64,000 nt of DNA from Bacteroidota bacterium (GCA_018266575.1 JAFEAE010000015.1:62001-126000); one strand, 5' to 3'. Counted from the first letter of the stretch, positions 17,634 through 26,560 are shown. Made by a program: numbers and translations. The notes: a model not told the origin generated them from the letters alone.

Positions 17634-18788
17634 TTAATTTTTCTCAAACTTAAACACCACGGTTGCATTTTTTTGTTCTGTGGAAACAATACGCACTTCG
17701 TATTCTTTGCCTCCCGTTTTCACAACCATCAATGAAGTATTTGGCGGAATCTCTCCTTCATTTTCTGCAACCATCACTACTTCGTGGTAATTATTGTCAT
17801 CATCCATGTGTAGTTTTACAACAATGGCCTTATCAGTAAGCATTGCATGGGAAACTACAAGTTTATTATCAACGTATACGGAAACAGTATCGTGATCTAT
17901 GGCTCCGTCGTCATAAATATTTAATTCCACTTCATTGGTATTAACGGTTATGGTTTTTACCAATTCATTTTTCCGGTTTGATAAAACCGGCGGCACTGCA
18001 ACAGGAGCAATTTTATGCTCAATTTTCACTGAATCCCGTTTTGTTGGCTGAATAACCAGGCTGTTTGTATTTGCTTTTGCAAGTGCAGGTTTTTGAATCG
18101 GTTTATTCCTGGGCTGCGGTGCTTTATTCTTTGCAACGCGGTTTCCTGTAGCAGTTTTCGGACTTGTTATTGCTGGTTTTGTTTCCGGCTTTGATTTTGC
18201 AGTTGCAAGAGGAGGAGTTTTCTTTACAACAGGCGGATCAACATTTTTCTTTTCAGGTTTTTTATTTTCTTCCCTTGCTATTTCTTTTTCACGTTTTTCT
18301 ACGAAAGGTTCTTTATAGAAATCGGAGTTGACTACTTTGTGTAAAAAAATTGTGCCCTTGCCGCAATTGGATGAATCACGGGTATTCATGCTGGTGTATG
18401 TGCCTTCGAGGAATTCATCATCACCCAATTTGGAGTATTGCAAAAAGCAGGTCATTATACATGCATCACCACTCAACATTCTTACTTCAACGATTTTCAA
18501 TTCACGCAACAATGCTTTGTGCGATTTCTGGTTAAAGGTTCCGTCAGCATCTGCTTTTCCGTAAAAAACAGTGCTTTTATATGAGTAGGTAACTGCTTTG
18601 AAAATTTTATCGTGCTGTGCAATCTGTACTTCAAATTTATAACGGTCGTCGTCGTTCAAATATCGGTCTACGCCTGTATTTGAACGGAAATGCCCACGCC
18701 AGATGCCGGTAAGGTCTTGCGCATTTGTAACGGAAACTATAAAAAGAAAAATAATTGTAAAAAGCCTGTACATGATAAATTTCTTCAT
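17634..18788 (-). CDS. Exported protein of unknown function, long paralogue with Pro/Lys-rich linker
   Basis: 384 residues. A signal peptide ends near SVTNAQ; the start may be the first Met or Met6. The N-terminal domain (about 25-160) begins LTGIWRGHFRS, and the C-terminal domain (about 280-384) has NEVELNIYDDGAIDHDTVSVYVDN and IPPNTSLMVVKTGGKEYEV, both shared with the protein encoded at 16631-17470. The middle (about 165-270) is low-complexity, rich in Lys, Pro, Thr and Ala, like a periplasmic spacer crossing the cell wall. The C-terminal domain looks beta-rich and may be a binding module; function unknown. Confidence 0.65.
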   Translation of the reverse strand: MKKFIMYRLFTIIFLFIVSVTNAQDLTGIWRGHFRSNTGVDRYLNDDDRYKFEVQIAQHDKIFKAVTYSYKSTVFYGKADADGTFNQKSHKALLRELKIVEVRMLSGDACIMTCFLQYSKLGDDEFLEGTYTSMNTRDSSNCGKGTIFLHKVVNSDFYKEPFVEKREKEIAREENKKPEKKNVDPPVVKKTPPLATAKSKPETKPAITSPKTATGNRVAKNKAPQPRNKPIQKPALAKANTNSLVIQPTKRDSVKIEHKIAPVAVPPVLSNRKNELVKTITVNTNEVELNIYDDGAIDHDTVSVYVDNKLVVSHAMLTDKAIVVKLHMDDDNNYHEVVMVAENEGEIPPNTSLMVVKTGGKEYEVRIVSTEQKNATVVFKFEKN

Positions 18789-18855
18789 CTGGCAAATTAG
18801 AAAAATATTTATTTCTATGAACCGTTTCGTAAATGATTATCTGGCAAGAGTTTGT

Positions 18856-18863
18856 TAAATTTG
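18856..18863 (+). promoter_or_regulatory. Candidate -7 box upstream of thrS
   Basis: TAAATTTG matches TAnnTTTG and lies about 37 nt before the thrS ATG. A -33 TTG at the right distance is not obvious. Confidence 0.4.
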
Positions 18864-18900
18864 CGGTTCTTTGTAAAATACAAAAGAGATAAAAGGTACA

Positions 18901-20829
18901 ATGATAAAAATTACTTTTCCCGATGGCGCTGTTCGTGAATATGAAAATGGTTCAAGCGCTTTGGATATTGCAAAATCGATCAGTGAAGGATTGGCAAAGA
19001 AAGTACTCGCAGCAAGTGTCAATGGCGAAGTGTGGGATGCTACACGCCCGATATACAATGATGCTATATTGAAATTATTGACATGGAACGATGCCGAAGG
19101 CAAATCTACTTTCTGGCATTCATCGGCGCATTTAATGGCGGAAGCCGTTGAATCATTATTTGATGGCGTAAAATTCTGGGTTGGGCCGCCGGTTGAAAAC
19201 GGATTTTATTATGATATGGATTTAGGGGGAAAACAAATTACGGAAGACGACTTGCGCAAGCTTGAAACAAAAATGGCAGAGCTTGCTAAAAAGAATGAAG
19301 TATATGTGCGGAAAGAAATGCCGAAAGCCGAAGCTGTAAAATATTTTGCCGAGAAAGGCGATGAGTACAAACTCGACCTTTTACAAAATTTGAAAGACGG
19401 GGAAATTACTTTTTATACACAGGGAAATTTCACCGATCTCTGCCGGGGCCCGCATATTCCGAACACCGGTTTTATAAAAGCAATAAAGCTTACCAATATC
19501 GCAGGGGCATACTGGAAAGGCGATGAAAAAAATAAACAGCTCACACGCATTTATGGCGTAACCTATCCTTCGCAGAAAGAACTGGATGAGTATTTGCAAA
19601 TGCTTGAAGAAGCAAAAAAACGTGATCACAGAAAACTCGGAAAAGAGCTCGGCATTTATACCATGAATGATGATATCGGACAAGGGTTGATTTTATGGAT
19701 GCCGAACGGAACAGTGATCATTGAAGAACTTGAAAAATTAGCGAAGGAAACAGAACTCGCAGCAGGTTATAAAAGAGTAGTAACTCCGCATATCGCAAAA
19801 GAAAATTTATATATCACCAGTGGTCACTTGCCTTATTATGCAGATAGTATGTTCCCACCAATGGAAATGGATGGTGAAAAATATTATCTCAAAGCAATGA
19901 ACTGCCCGCACCATCATAAAATTTTTGACGCGGAACTTAAGAGTTATCGCGACATGCCTTACCGGATTGCGGAATACGGTACCTGTTACCGTTATGAACA
20001 AAGTGGTGAATTATTCGGGCTTATGCGTGTGCGCTGCCTGCACATGAACGATGCGCATATTTATTGCAGCAAAGAACAATTTGCTGCCGAGTTCAAAGCA
20101 GTGAATGATATGTACCTGAAATATTTTAAAATTTTCGGTATTGACAAATATGTGATGCGCCTGAGCTTGCACGACCCTGCCAAACTCGGAGAGAAATATA
20201 TTAACGAACCAGAGTTGTGGTTACAGACTGAAGAACTTGTGCGTAATGTAATGAAGGAAGCAAATATTCCCTTTGTTGAAGTAAAAGGCGAAGGTGCTTT
20301 TTATGGGCCGAAAATTGATGTGCAGATATGGAGTACCATTGGCCGCGAATTTACTTTGGCAACCAACCAGGTTGATTTTGCACAGGGGCGCCGGTTTAAA
20401 TTAAGTTTTACCAATAAGAACAATGAGCCCGAAATTCCGTTAATTATTCACCGTGCACCATTGGGAACGCATGAGCGTTTCATTGGCTTTTTGCTGGAAC
20501 ATTATGCCGGAAAGTTCCCAACCTGGCTCGCACCGGTGCAGGTAAAGATTTTACCGATCAGCGACAAATTCATGGATTATGCACAAACTGTTTTGCAATC
20601 CCTGAAAAAAGCGGATATTCGTGCTGAAGTTGACGACAGGAGCGAAAAGATCGGTAAAAAGATCCGCGATACAGAGTTGGCAAAAGTGCCTTACATGCTT
20701 GTGATCGGCGAAAAAGAAATGAACGAAGGAAAAGTTTCTATTCGCAGGCAAGGTAAGGGTGATCTCGGGGCAAAAAATATTGACGAATTTGTGGCTGAGA
20801 TTAGTAATGAGATCAAAGAAAGAATATAG
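18901..20829 (+). CDS. thrS: Threonyl-tRNA synthetase
   Basis: 642 residues, full family length; charges tRNA-Thr with threonine in the cytoplasm. Order: TGS domain (1-60, MIKITFPDGAVREYENG), editing domain with HSSAHLMAEAV near residue 75 and a second-shell Cys/His site (DLCRGPHIP), class II catalytic core (about 245-535) with NCPHHHKIF and the motif-2 region RCLHMNDAHIYC, motif 3 (LGTHERFIGFLLEHYAG), and an anticodon-binding domain (about 545-640). It heads a thrS-infC-rpmI-rplT order typical of many bacteria, though here a 413-bp repeat-bearing gap separates it from infC. Confidence 0.97.
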   Translation: MIKITFPDGAVREYENGSSALDIAKSISEGLAKKVLAASVNGEVWDATRPIYNDAILKLLTWNDAEGKSTFWHSSAHLMAEAVESLFDGVKFWVGPPVENGFYYDMDLGGKQITEDDLRKLETKMAELAKKNEVYVRKEMPKAEAVKYFAEKGDEYKLDLLQNLKDGEITFYTQGNFTDLCRGPHIPNTGFIKAIKLTNIAGAYWKGDEKNKQLTRIYGVTYPSQKELDEYLQMLEEAKKRDHRKLGKELGIYTMNDDIGQGLILWMPNGTVIIEELEKLAKETELAAGYKRVVTPHIAKENLYITSGHLPYYADSMFPPMEMDGEKYYLKAMNCPHHHKIFDAELKSYRDMPYRIAEYGTCYRYEQSGELFGLMRVRCLHMNDAHIYCSKEQFAAEFKAVNDMYLKYFKIFGIDKYVMRLSLHDPAKLGEKYINEPELWLQTEELVRNVMKEANIPFVEVKGEGAFYGPKIDVQIWSTIGREFTLATNQVDFAQGRRFKLSFTNKNNEPEIPLIIHRAPLGTHERFIGFLLEHYAGKFPTWLAPVQVKILPISDKFMDYAQTVLQSLKKADIRAEVDDRSEKIGKKIRDTELAKVPYMLVIGEKEMNEGKVSIRRQGKGDLGAKNIDEFVAEISNEIKERI

Positions 20830-21242
20830 TTGTCAGTGATAAGTGGACGGTAGTAAGTTCTTTAAATAGTAAGTTGCAGCGAATGCAAAGTTGTAGGTTG
20901 TGTTACCAGCAATGGAATTCTATTGAACATCGTTGCGTCGCACACTGCAACGGTAATGCATAACCGAACTTTGGGTTTCAGCCGCCAGCCGCTAATAAAA
21001 CTGAAGCTGCGTAGCGTACTAAAAGCACAAGAGTGCGACGCAACGATGTTTCATAGCGGACAAATGTTGGTTACCACAGTATATAACAGTAACCAATACA
21101 CGAAGTGGCAGTCAATAATGTCCGGGAACCGGAAACCAGCAACTGCAAACTTAAAACGCTTCTTTCCCTTAAGAAGCTTTATAAATGAAAAACAAAAAAT
21201 GAATAGCTCCATGAAGGGATGGGCTTCACTTAAAAATTGTAA
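20830..21242. other. Intergenic region thrS-infC with repeat element and leader hairpin
   Basis: No gene is supported. Contents: a short word-like stretch (about 20830-20875), the dispersed repeat at 20902-21070, and a hairpin gcttctt / aagaagc (21158-21164, 21171-21177) followed by a few T about 65 nt before infC, which could be an attenuator or processing site. An open frame across the repeat is not credible as a gene. Confidence 0.6.
20902..21070. repeat. Dispersed GTTACC / GTTGCGTCGCA repeat, copy 2, with 18-nt inverted ends
   Basis: gttacc at 20902 precedes aacatcgttgcgtcgcac (20926-20943). The exact reverse complement of this 18-mer is at 21033-21050. The 125-bp core is the most complete copy of the family in the window. 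Confidence 0.8.
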
Positions 21243-21818
21243 ATGGCATTTCCACCGAGGCCTCCAAGAGGTAATTTTAATCCACGTTTCAGAAAAGAAC
21301 AACAACAGGAACACCGCACCAATCAAATGATCAGGGTGCCACAAGTAAGGTTAGTGGGCGAGAATATTGAAGTAGGTGTATACTCAATCCAGGATGCGCT
21401 TCGCCTAGCGCAGGAGCAGCAACTTGATCTTGTAGAAATTTCTCCTAATGCAGATCCGCCGGTTTGTAAAATAATCGATTATAATAAATTCCTTTACGAG
21501 AAGAAGAAGAAGGAAAAGGAGATGAAGGCCAAGAGCAAAGCTTCTGAAGTAAAGGAGATCCGGTTCACACCGAATACGGACGATCATGATTTTGATTTTA
21601 AAGCAAAACACGCAGAGAAATTTTTAAAGGATGGCGATAAAGTAAAAGCGTATGTGCAATTTAAAGGTCGTGCAATTCAGTTTAAAGAACGCGGGGAACT
21701 GCTGCTGTTGAAATTTGCAGAAAGGCTTAATGAAGTTGGCGTTTTGGAAGGTATGCCTAAAATGGAAGGCAAACGGATGCTTGCTATCTGGGCGCCAAAA
21801 TCGCAGAAGAAAAAGTAA
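21243..21818 (+). CDS. infC: Translation initiation factor IF-3
   Basis: 191 residues. The N-domain has IRVPQVRLVGENIEVGVY and LDLVEISPNADPPVCKIIDY. A charged linker follows (KKKKEKEMKAKSKASEVKE), then the C-domain with IRFTPNTDDHDFDFK. IF-3 binds the 30S subunit, discriminates initiator tRNA and keeps subunits apart. The start ATG at 21243 gives a Pro/Arg-rich N-terminal extension common in this phylum; an ordinary ATG rather than a rare AUU start is used as far as I can see. Own terminator at 21842. Confidence 0.96.
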   Translation: MAFPPRPPRGNFNPRFRKEQQQEHRTNQMIRVPQVRLVGENIEVGVYSIQDALRLAQEQQLDLVEISPNADPPVCKIIDYNKFLYEKKKKEKEMKAKSKASEVKEIRFTPNTDDHDFDFKAKHAEKFLKDGDKVKAYVQFKGRAIQFKERGELLLLKFAERLNEVGVLEGMPKMEGKRMLAIWAPKSQKKK

Positions 21819-21841
21819 GTATGAAACTTGTATAAAATTTT

Positions 21842-21867
21842 AAGCCGCATTATTTGCGGCTTTTTTA
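21842..21867 (+). terminator. infC terminator
   Basis: Stem aagccgca / tgcggctt (21842-21849, 21855-21862) with a 5-nt loop, followed by a run of T. It sits 23 nt past the infC stop, so rpmI-rplT need their own promoter. Confidence 0.85.
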
Positions 21868-21910
21868 TTGTCTGAACCTGGATTTTGGGGATCAAAGGGA
21901 TTAACGGGAT

Positions 21911-22036
21911 AAACATTCAATACTCGACAATTAATAATCGACGTACAAGTGAAATACAGTTTAAATTTTCAGCATCCGGAATGTAGTACAGCGTATTTCC
22001 TTTAAGTGTTGAATGTTGTATGTTGATTATTGATTG
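21911..22036. repeat. Word palindrome in the infC-rpmI gap
   Basis: Outer words aacattcaat, acaattaataatcgac (21911-21942) face tgttgaatgttgtatg and ttgattattgattg (22007-22036). An inner pair gaaatac / gtatttc lies at 21951-21957 and 21993-21999. It falls between the infC terminator and the rpmI promoter. Confidence 0.65.
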
Positions 22037-22092
22037 TTTGGCTGTAAATCCTTTGCGCCGTTGCGCCTTTGTGAGATATTTTCTTCGATTAC

Positions 22093-22123
22093 TTGTAAAA
22101 TTTCTATAAAAAACATACCTTTG
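22093..22123 (+). promoter_or_regulatory. rpmI-rplT promoter, Bacteroidota type
   Basis: -33 TTG (22093-22095) and -7 TACCTTTG (22116-22123) with 20 nt between, the expected spacing. The start of transcription would be near 22130, leaving a leader of about 110 nt. Confidence 0.75.
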
Positions 22124-22129
22124 CGCTCT

Positions 22130-22238
22130 TTTAAGGAAAACCGCTTCAGGGTAAACCCGGAGCCATATTGCCCAAACGGCCCCAAAAGTTTCCGCCTGTG
22201 CGGAACGCCAGCAGGGTATAATTGAAAAGCATAGTAAA
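22130..22238 (+). promoter_or_regulatory. Structured 5' leader of rpmI-rplT
   Basis: The leader between the promoter and rpmI contains hairpins gggtaaaccc (about 22149-22158) and ttccgc-ctgt-gcggaa (22190-22205). In other bacteria L20 represses this operon by binding its leader; whether this one does so is inference, and no known leader consensus was matched. Confidence 0.4.
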
Positions 22239-22436
22239 ATGCCAAAGGTTAAAACAAATTCCAGTGCCAAAAAAAGGTTTAAAGTTACCGGCACCGGGGA
22301 GATCACTTTCCAAAAAGCGTTCAAACGCCACATCCTCACAAAGAAATCAAAAAAACGTAAACGCAACATGCGCAAAAAAGGCGTCGTAAGTGCTGCAAAT
22401 ACGGATTTTGTAAAAAGGCTTTTGAGACTGAAATAG
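22239..22436 (+). CDS. rpmI: 50S ribosomal protein L35
   Basis: 65 residues, usual length. [15 protein letters not shown] at the N-terminus and the basic [17 protein letters not shown] core are diagnostic of bL35. Large-subunit component, encoded 64 nt before rplT. The short gap carries a word-like gtcgtcggttgacgg stretch. Confidence 0.96.
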   Translation: MPKVKTNSSAKKRFKVTGTGEITFQKAFKRHILTKKSKKRKRNMRKKGVVSAANTDFVKRLLRLK

Positions 22437-22500
22437 GTCGTCGGTTGACGGTCATCAGTCGTCGGAGAAAACAACAAACAAAAAACTTTAAACTTATTAT

Positions 22501-22845
22501 ATGCCACGTTCAGTAAATGCAGTTGCTTCACGAGCACGCAGAAAACGTATTTTAAAACAAGCCAAAGGCTTTTATGGTAAACGTAAAAACGTTTATACCG
22601 TTGCAAAAAACGTTCTTGAAAAAGGATTAACCTATCGTTTTGCAGGACGTAAACTAAAGAAAAGGGAATACCGTGCATTGTGGATCGCTCGTATCAATGC
22701 AGCAGTAAGGGCTGAAGGGTTAACTTACTCTGTTTTCATTCACAAACTGAATGAAAAAGGAATTGAACTTGACCGCAAAGTCCTGGCTGATCTCGCTATG
22801 AACGAGCCGGAATCTTTCAAGAAGCTTGTTGAATCTGTAAAGTAA
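22501..22845 (+). CDS. rplT: 50S ribosomal protein L20
   Basis: 114 residues, usual length. [26 protein letters not shown] and the following [14 protein letters not shown] region are typical of bL20, which is needed early in 50S assembly and in many bacteria represses its own operon. Ends in a strong terminator. Confidence 0.97.
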   Translation: MPRSVNAVASRARRKRILKQAKGFYGKRKNVYTVAKNVLEKGLTYRFAGRKLKKREYRALWIARINAAVRAEGLTYSVFIHKLNEKGIELDRKVLADLAMNEPESFKKLVESVK

Positions 22846-22871
22846 GAAACGCAGAAAATTAATAATTATAT

Positions 22872-22907
22872 AACCGGGTATTTACAAATGCCCGGTTTTT
22901 TTATTTT
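22872..22907 (+). terminator. rplT terminator
   Basis: Stem aaccgggta / tgcccggtt with one G-T pair, then a T-rich tract, 27 nt past the rplT stop. Confidence 0.85.
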
Positions 22908-22934
22908 GTAGCATTGTTCAAAAAATTACATTTG
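22906..22934 (+). promoter_or_regulatory. Promoter for the PLP decarboxylase gene
   Basis: TTG at 22906-22908 and TACATTTG at 22927-22934, 18 nt apart. The transcript would start near 22941, giving a leader of about 70 nt. Confidence 0.6.
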
Positions 22935-23011
22935 TACCCGGTTTCTAAAATGGTTTCTCCTTATTGATTTTTTAATACTTAAAATTTATCATTATTAACC
23001 CGGATCAGTTA

Positions 23012-24415
23012 ATGAACAACAACACGTACACCGACCTGGTGAAGCAAACGTTTAATTTCCCGCAAGAAGATTTTGAAATTGGCGATGATGGTTATCTTGA
23101 ATTTAATGGGGTTGACTTAAAGGCGCTTATTGATAAGTATGGAACGCCGATGAAACTTACGTATCTGCCAAAGATCGGTATGCAGATAAGGAAAGCAAAG
23201 AAAATGTTTGCAGATGCGATTAAGCGTCACCGTTACGAAGGCAAATATCATTATTGCTATTGTACAAAAAGTTCGCACTTTTCCTTTGTGGTAGAAGAAG
23301 CATTGAACAATGATATCCATCTTGAAACTTCTTATGCGTACGATATCGAGATCATAAAGAAATTGTACGCGAAAAGAAAGATCACGAAAGATATTTTTAT
23401 TATCTGCAACGGGTTCAAACAAAAATCATATATCAGCAGGATCGCTTCTTTATTGAACTCCGGATTTAAAAATGTAATTCCTGTTTTAGATAACAAAGAA
23501 GAGCTGCAGCAGTATAAAAAATCAGTGAAAGTCCCTTTTAAACTGGGGATACGGATAGCTGCAGAAGAAGAGCCTACCTTTCCTTTTTACACAAGCCGTT
23601 TAGGTTTTCGTGCAAGGGATGTTCTGGAATTTTACGTTGATAAGATCGAAGGCAATGAAGACCGCTTTCAGTTAAAGATGCTTCATATCTTTTTGAACAA
23701 AGGAATAAAAGATGACATCTACTATTGGAGCGAATTGAATAAGGTCATCAACCTTTATTGTCAGTTAAAAAAGATTTGCCCCGAATTAGATTCTATAAAT
23801 ATTGGTGGTGGTTTTCCGATCAAACATTCACTGGGATTTGAATATAACTACCAGTTCATGATCAACGAGATCGTTAGCAATATTAAAAAAGCATGTAAAC
23901 GTAATCATGTTCCAATGCCGAATATCTTTACGGAATTCGGAAGTTATACAGTTGGGGAAAGTATGGCGCATATTTATAGTGTGATAGGGCAGAAGATGCA
24001 GAACGACCGCGAGATATGGTATATGATCGATTCATCTTTCATTACAACATTGCCTGATACGTGGGGAATCGGTGAGCGGTTTTTAATGTTGCCAATTAAT
24101 AAGTGGGATGTGGAGTACCAGCGTGTAGTGCTTGGTGGAATAACCTGCGACAGCCACGATTACTACGATTCAGAAGAACATATAAATGAGGTGTTCCTTC
24201 CTAAATTAAATAATGGGGAGCCGCTTTATCTTGGATTTTTTCATACCGGCGCTTACCAGGATCAAATCAGTGGGTATGGAGGTATTAAACATTGCCTCAT
24301 ACCATCCCCCAAGCATGTGATCGTAGGTTATGATAAGAACGGGAAATTGGTTGATTGGTTATATGCCAAGGAACAAACTGCACAAAGCATGTTGAAGATT
24401 TTGGGTTATAAATAA
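23012..24415 (+). CDS. PLP-dependent (fold type III) arginine decarboxylase-like protein
   Basis: 467 residues, cytosolic. The alanine-racemase/ODC-type barrel has the PLP lysine in YCTKSSHF (K86), a phosphate-binding glycine motif IGGGFP (265-269) and the C-terminal catalytic CDSHD (C379-D383) of decarboxylases. The length and Bacteroidota setting fit the biosynthetic arginine decarboxylases of this phylum, which feed agmatine into polyamine synthesis; diaminopimelate or carboxynorspermidine decarboxylase are the alternatives. It is followed after 13 nt by a small exported NTF2-like gene that may be cotranscribed. Confidence 0.75.
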   Translation: MNNNTYTDLVKQTFNFPQEDFEIGDDGYLEFNGVDLKALIDKYGTPMKLTYLPKIGMQIRKAKKMFADAIKRHRYEGKYHYCYCTKSSHFSFVVEEALNNDIHLETSYAYDIEIIKKLYAKRKITKDIFIICNGFKQKSYISRIASLLNSGFKNVIPVLDNKEELQQYKKSVKVPFKLGIRIAAEEEPTFPFYTSRLGFRARDVLEFYVDKIEGNEDRFQLKMLHIFLNKGIKDDIYYWSELNKVINLYCQLKKICPELDSINIGGGFPIKHSLGFEYNYQFMINEIVSNIKKACKRNHVPMPNIFTEFGSYTVGESMAHIYSVIGQKMQNDREIWYMIDSSFITTLPDTWGIGERFLMLPINKWDVEYQRVVLGGITCDSHDYYDSEEHINEVFLPKLNNGEPLYLGFFHTGAYQDQISGYGGIKHCLIPSPKHVIVGYDKNGKLVDWLYAKEQTAQSMLKILGYK

Positions 24416-24428
24416 TCAGAGATTTTAC

Positions 24429-24881
24429 ATGAAATACTTTTCCCTATTGCTAACCTTTTGTGCTTTTACGATTGTAACAAAAGCGCAAAGTCCTGAAGAT
24501 TCTGTAAAAGAAGCGATCAACCAGCTTTTCACCGCGATGAAAAATGCAGATGCTTCATTAATAAAAGCAAGTTTTACTGACAGCGCTATTCTGCAAACCG
24601 TCAGGACAAATGCAGAAGGAAAAATAATTATTGAAACAGATGGTGTAAATCAGTTTGCGGATGTTATAAGTAAATTAGAGAAGAATGCAGCCGATGAACG
24701 CATAATATTTGATGTAGTAAGAATCGACGGCCCGCTTGCTATTGCATGGACTCCATATACATTTTATTTTAAAGGAAAATTCAGTCATTGCGGAGTTGAT
24801 TCTTACCAACTCGTCAGAATAAATGGGGCCTGGAAAATTCAATACCTTATTGATACAAGAAGAAAGCAAGGTTGCGATTGA
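24429..24881 (+). CDS. Exported NTF2-like (SnoaL/DUF4440-type) protein
   Basis: 150 residues, signal peptide to about residue 19 (VTKAQ). The rest reads as one cone-shaped NTF2-like domain: an N-terminal helix VKEAINQLFTAMKNAD, ASFTDSAILQTV, and closing strands YQLVRINGAWKIQYLIDTR. Members of this superfamily are used as enzymes or ligand-binding pockets; none can be assigned. Lies 13 nt behind the decarboxylase gene. Confidence 0.7.
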   Translation: MKYFSLLLTFCAFTIVTKAQSPEDSVKEAINQLFTAMKNADASLIKASFTDSAILQTVRTNAEGKIIIETDGVNQFADVISKLEKNAADERIIFDVVRIDGPLAIAWTPYTFYFKGKFSHCGVDSYQLVRINGAWKIQYLIDTRRKQGCD

Positions 24882-24952
24882 TTTGTGTAAGAAAGGAAAA
24901 CTTCAAACTAATTGTCATTTTGAACGAAACCAGCGCAAATTTAAGTATTTAC

Positions 24953-24988
24953 AATGTTGCGGCTAAGTGAGAAATCAGCCGCAACATT
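24953..24988. repeat. Isolated 12-bp hairpin between convergent genes
   Basis: Perfect arms aatgttgcggct (24953-24964) and agccgcaacatt (24977-24988) with a 12-nt loop. No T-run follows on either strand. gagaaat inside the loop could alternatively pair with tttctc near 25000. Confidence 0.7.
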
Positions 24989-25120
24989 TGTGGGCAGGTT
25001 TCTCATCCCTCCCAAAATTCATTGAAATATAAATCGCTGATGCAGGATTCGAAATAAAGTTGAAGTATACACAGGTTCTTTTTCCTAACGTTAATGTATA
25101 TACTAAAATGTAATTAGGGT

Positions 25121-26407
25121 TTATTTTGATTTCAATCTGTATTTCTTGCTTACGCTCGGGTTATTAAAATACTCATTAAGTTGTTCTTCCGTCATGTTAT
25201 TAGTTTCGTCAACAGGAACATCTATCAATTGAACCTGTGTCTGCTTCAACTCATTTTTTAAAGTAGTTGTTTTTTTATTGATATCCATATCCCGCTCGCC
25301 TACAAGCGAATTTTCGCGTAATATATATTCCAATCTTTTGATGGAAGAACGTACTAACGATGCCGAGTTTTGCTCGGCAGTTAATGGAGGTGATACTGTT
25401 TCTTTTACCGGCACTAAAGCTACGCCTGCACTCGGAAGTATTTTGCCTGCAGTTTGGGCACTTGTACTTGTTGCCGACGAAAAGATTGTTCCTCCCAATG
25501 CCGTTGTTGCTGTTGTGAGGTCAAAACCGGTTCGGGTATTTTTTGTTTTTTTCACTTTCTTATCCAACTGAACGAATGCATATTTGAGCTGAAGGATATA
25601 TGTTGAAAAGGCTTTCGACACTTTATTATAATCGTTCAATGCAACCGGGTAGTTCAATGCATCTTTCACATAAATTTTTACAACACCTGTATCCCTGTTA
25701 TGGAATTTGTTGCTTCCTACAAAACTCAATAAAACAAATTTTTGTTTTGCGGAGTCCGTTTCTTTTACAAAATCATAGTTGGGCGACCACCTGAACTCAT
25801 CATCACATTTTTTTACAAGCGTATAATTACTGATAGGTATGTTGGAGAAAAAAGTGATGTCTTCAATCGGAAAACTTCCCGTTTCACATTCTACTTTAAA
25901 ACTAATTGTATCGCCTTCTTCGATATACATGGTGCTGCTTACACTGGGTTTAACATGTGATGGTACTATTTCTGTAGTAAAGAAAAGAATCGTGAATGAA
26001 GTGTCCACCCGCTCTTTCGGGTCATTCAGGTTCTGAACGCCGATATTTACCTTGTATTCGTTATCATATTTTAATTTCCCGGAAAGAAAATAAGATTTCT
26101 CTGCTTTGAACGTAAGTGTCCCATTGTCTTTATTAATGCGTAATCCTACCGGCGAATTTTTCAGGAACCAGAAATAATGTGATGGTTCTTTGTTGATTTC
26201 TAATTTGTAGTTTAATGTAGAATCAACATGTAAAGTAAAATAGGGGTTCAAGTTGCGGATACGTAAAACCGTATCCTGGCTTATTCTTAAACTGTCAATT
26301 GCCGAAAGAGGTGGCCTTGCTGTTGTATCCTGCGAGTAACCCTTATTGAGTGAAGCTATTCCGATCAGTGAAAATAAAAGAGTTGCGTAAATCCGGGTAG
26401 TAGTCAT
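25121..26407 (-). CDS. Exported protein of unknown function with Ig/cadherin-like region
   Basis: 428 residues, signal peptide ending around residue 25 (NKGYSQ). Residues about 40-260 are beta-rich and look like two immunoglobulin- or cadherin-like modules (GLRINKDNGTLTF, YDNEYKVNIGVQNLNDP, STMYIEEGDTISFKVEC). The C-terminal part (about 265-428) is helical, with an Ala/Thr-rich stretch and then a charged tail. The DNGTLTF motif is typical of putative-Ig / cadherin-like domains in surface proteins. I do not recognise a named family. Probably periplasmic or surface-attached. It lies between a hairpin and the hsp20 terminator, apparently alone. Confidence 0.6.
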   Translation of the reverse strand: MTTTRIYATLLFSLIGIASLNKGYSQDTTARPPLSAIDSLRISQDTVLRIRNLNPYFTLHVDSTLNYKLEINKEPSHYFWFLKNSPVGLRINKDNGTLTFKAEKSYFLSGKLKYDNEYKVNIGVQNLNDPKERVDTSFTILFFTTEIVPSHVKPSVSSTMYIEEGDTISFKVECETGSFPIEDITFFSNIPISNYTLVKKCDDEFRWSPNYDFVKETDSAKQKFVLLSFVGSNKFHNRDTGVVKIYVKDALNYPVALNDYNKVSKAFSTYILQLKYAFVQLDKKVKKTKNTRTGFDLTTATTALGGTIFSSATSTSAQTAGKILPSAGVALVPVKETVSPPLTAEQNSASLVRSSIKRLEYILRENSLVGERDMDINKKTTTLKNELKQTQVQLIDVPVDETNNMTEEQLNEYFNNPSVSKKYRLKSK

Positions 26408-26481
26408 CAGTGAATCTTAGTAATGAATTTAATAGTGCCCGAAATTAAAACAATCGTAATAAAAAATGGCAAACCAAAAAT

Positions 26482-26513
26482 AAAAATCCCTCCTAAGAAT
26501 AGGAGGGATTTTT
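26482..26513 (-). terminator. hsp20 terminator
   Basis: Perfect 13-bp stem aaaaatccctcct / aggagggattttt with a 6-nt loop, downstream of the hsp20 gene on the minus strand. The A/T ends supply the T-run on either strand. Confidence 0.85.
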
Positions 26514-26560
26514 AAACCAAAACCAACTGCTAATGAACACTATTTATTGAAAATAAATGC

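Noticed and set aside
20923..21330. 135-codon plus-strand frame between thrS and infC
   Set aside because: It translates the dispersed repeat and overlaps infC in another frame; no family features.
21917..22678. 253-codon open frame on the minus strand over rpmI-rplT
   Set aside because: It is antisense to two certain ribosomal protein genes and their promoter, with no recognisable protein motif and low-complexity stretches.
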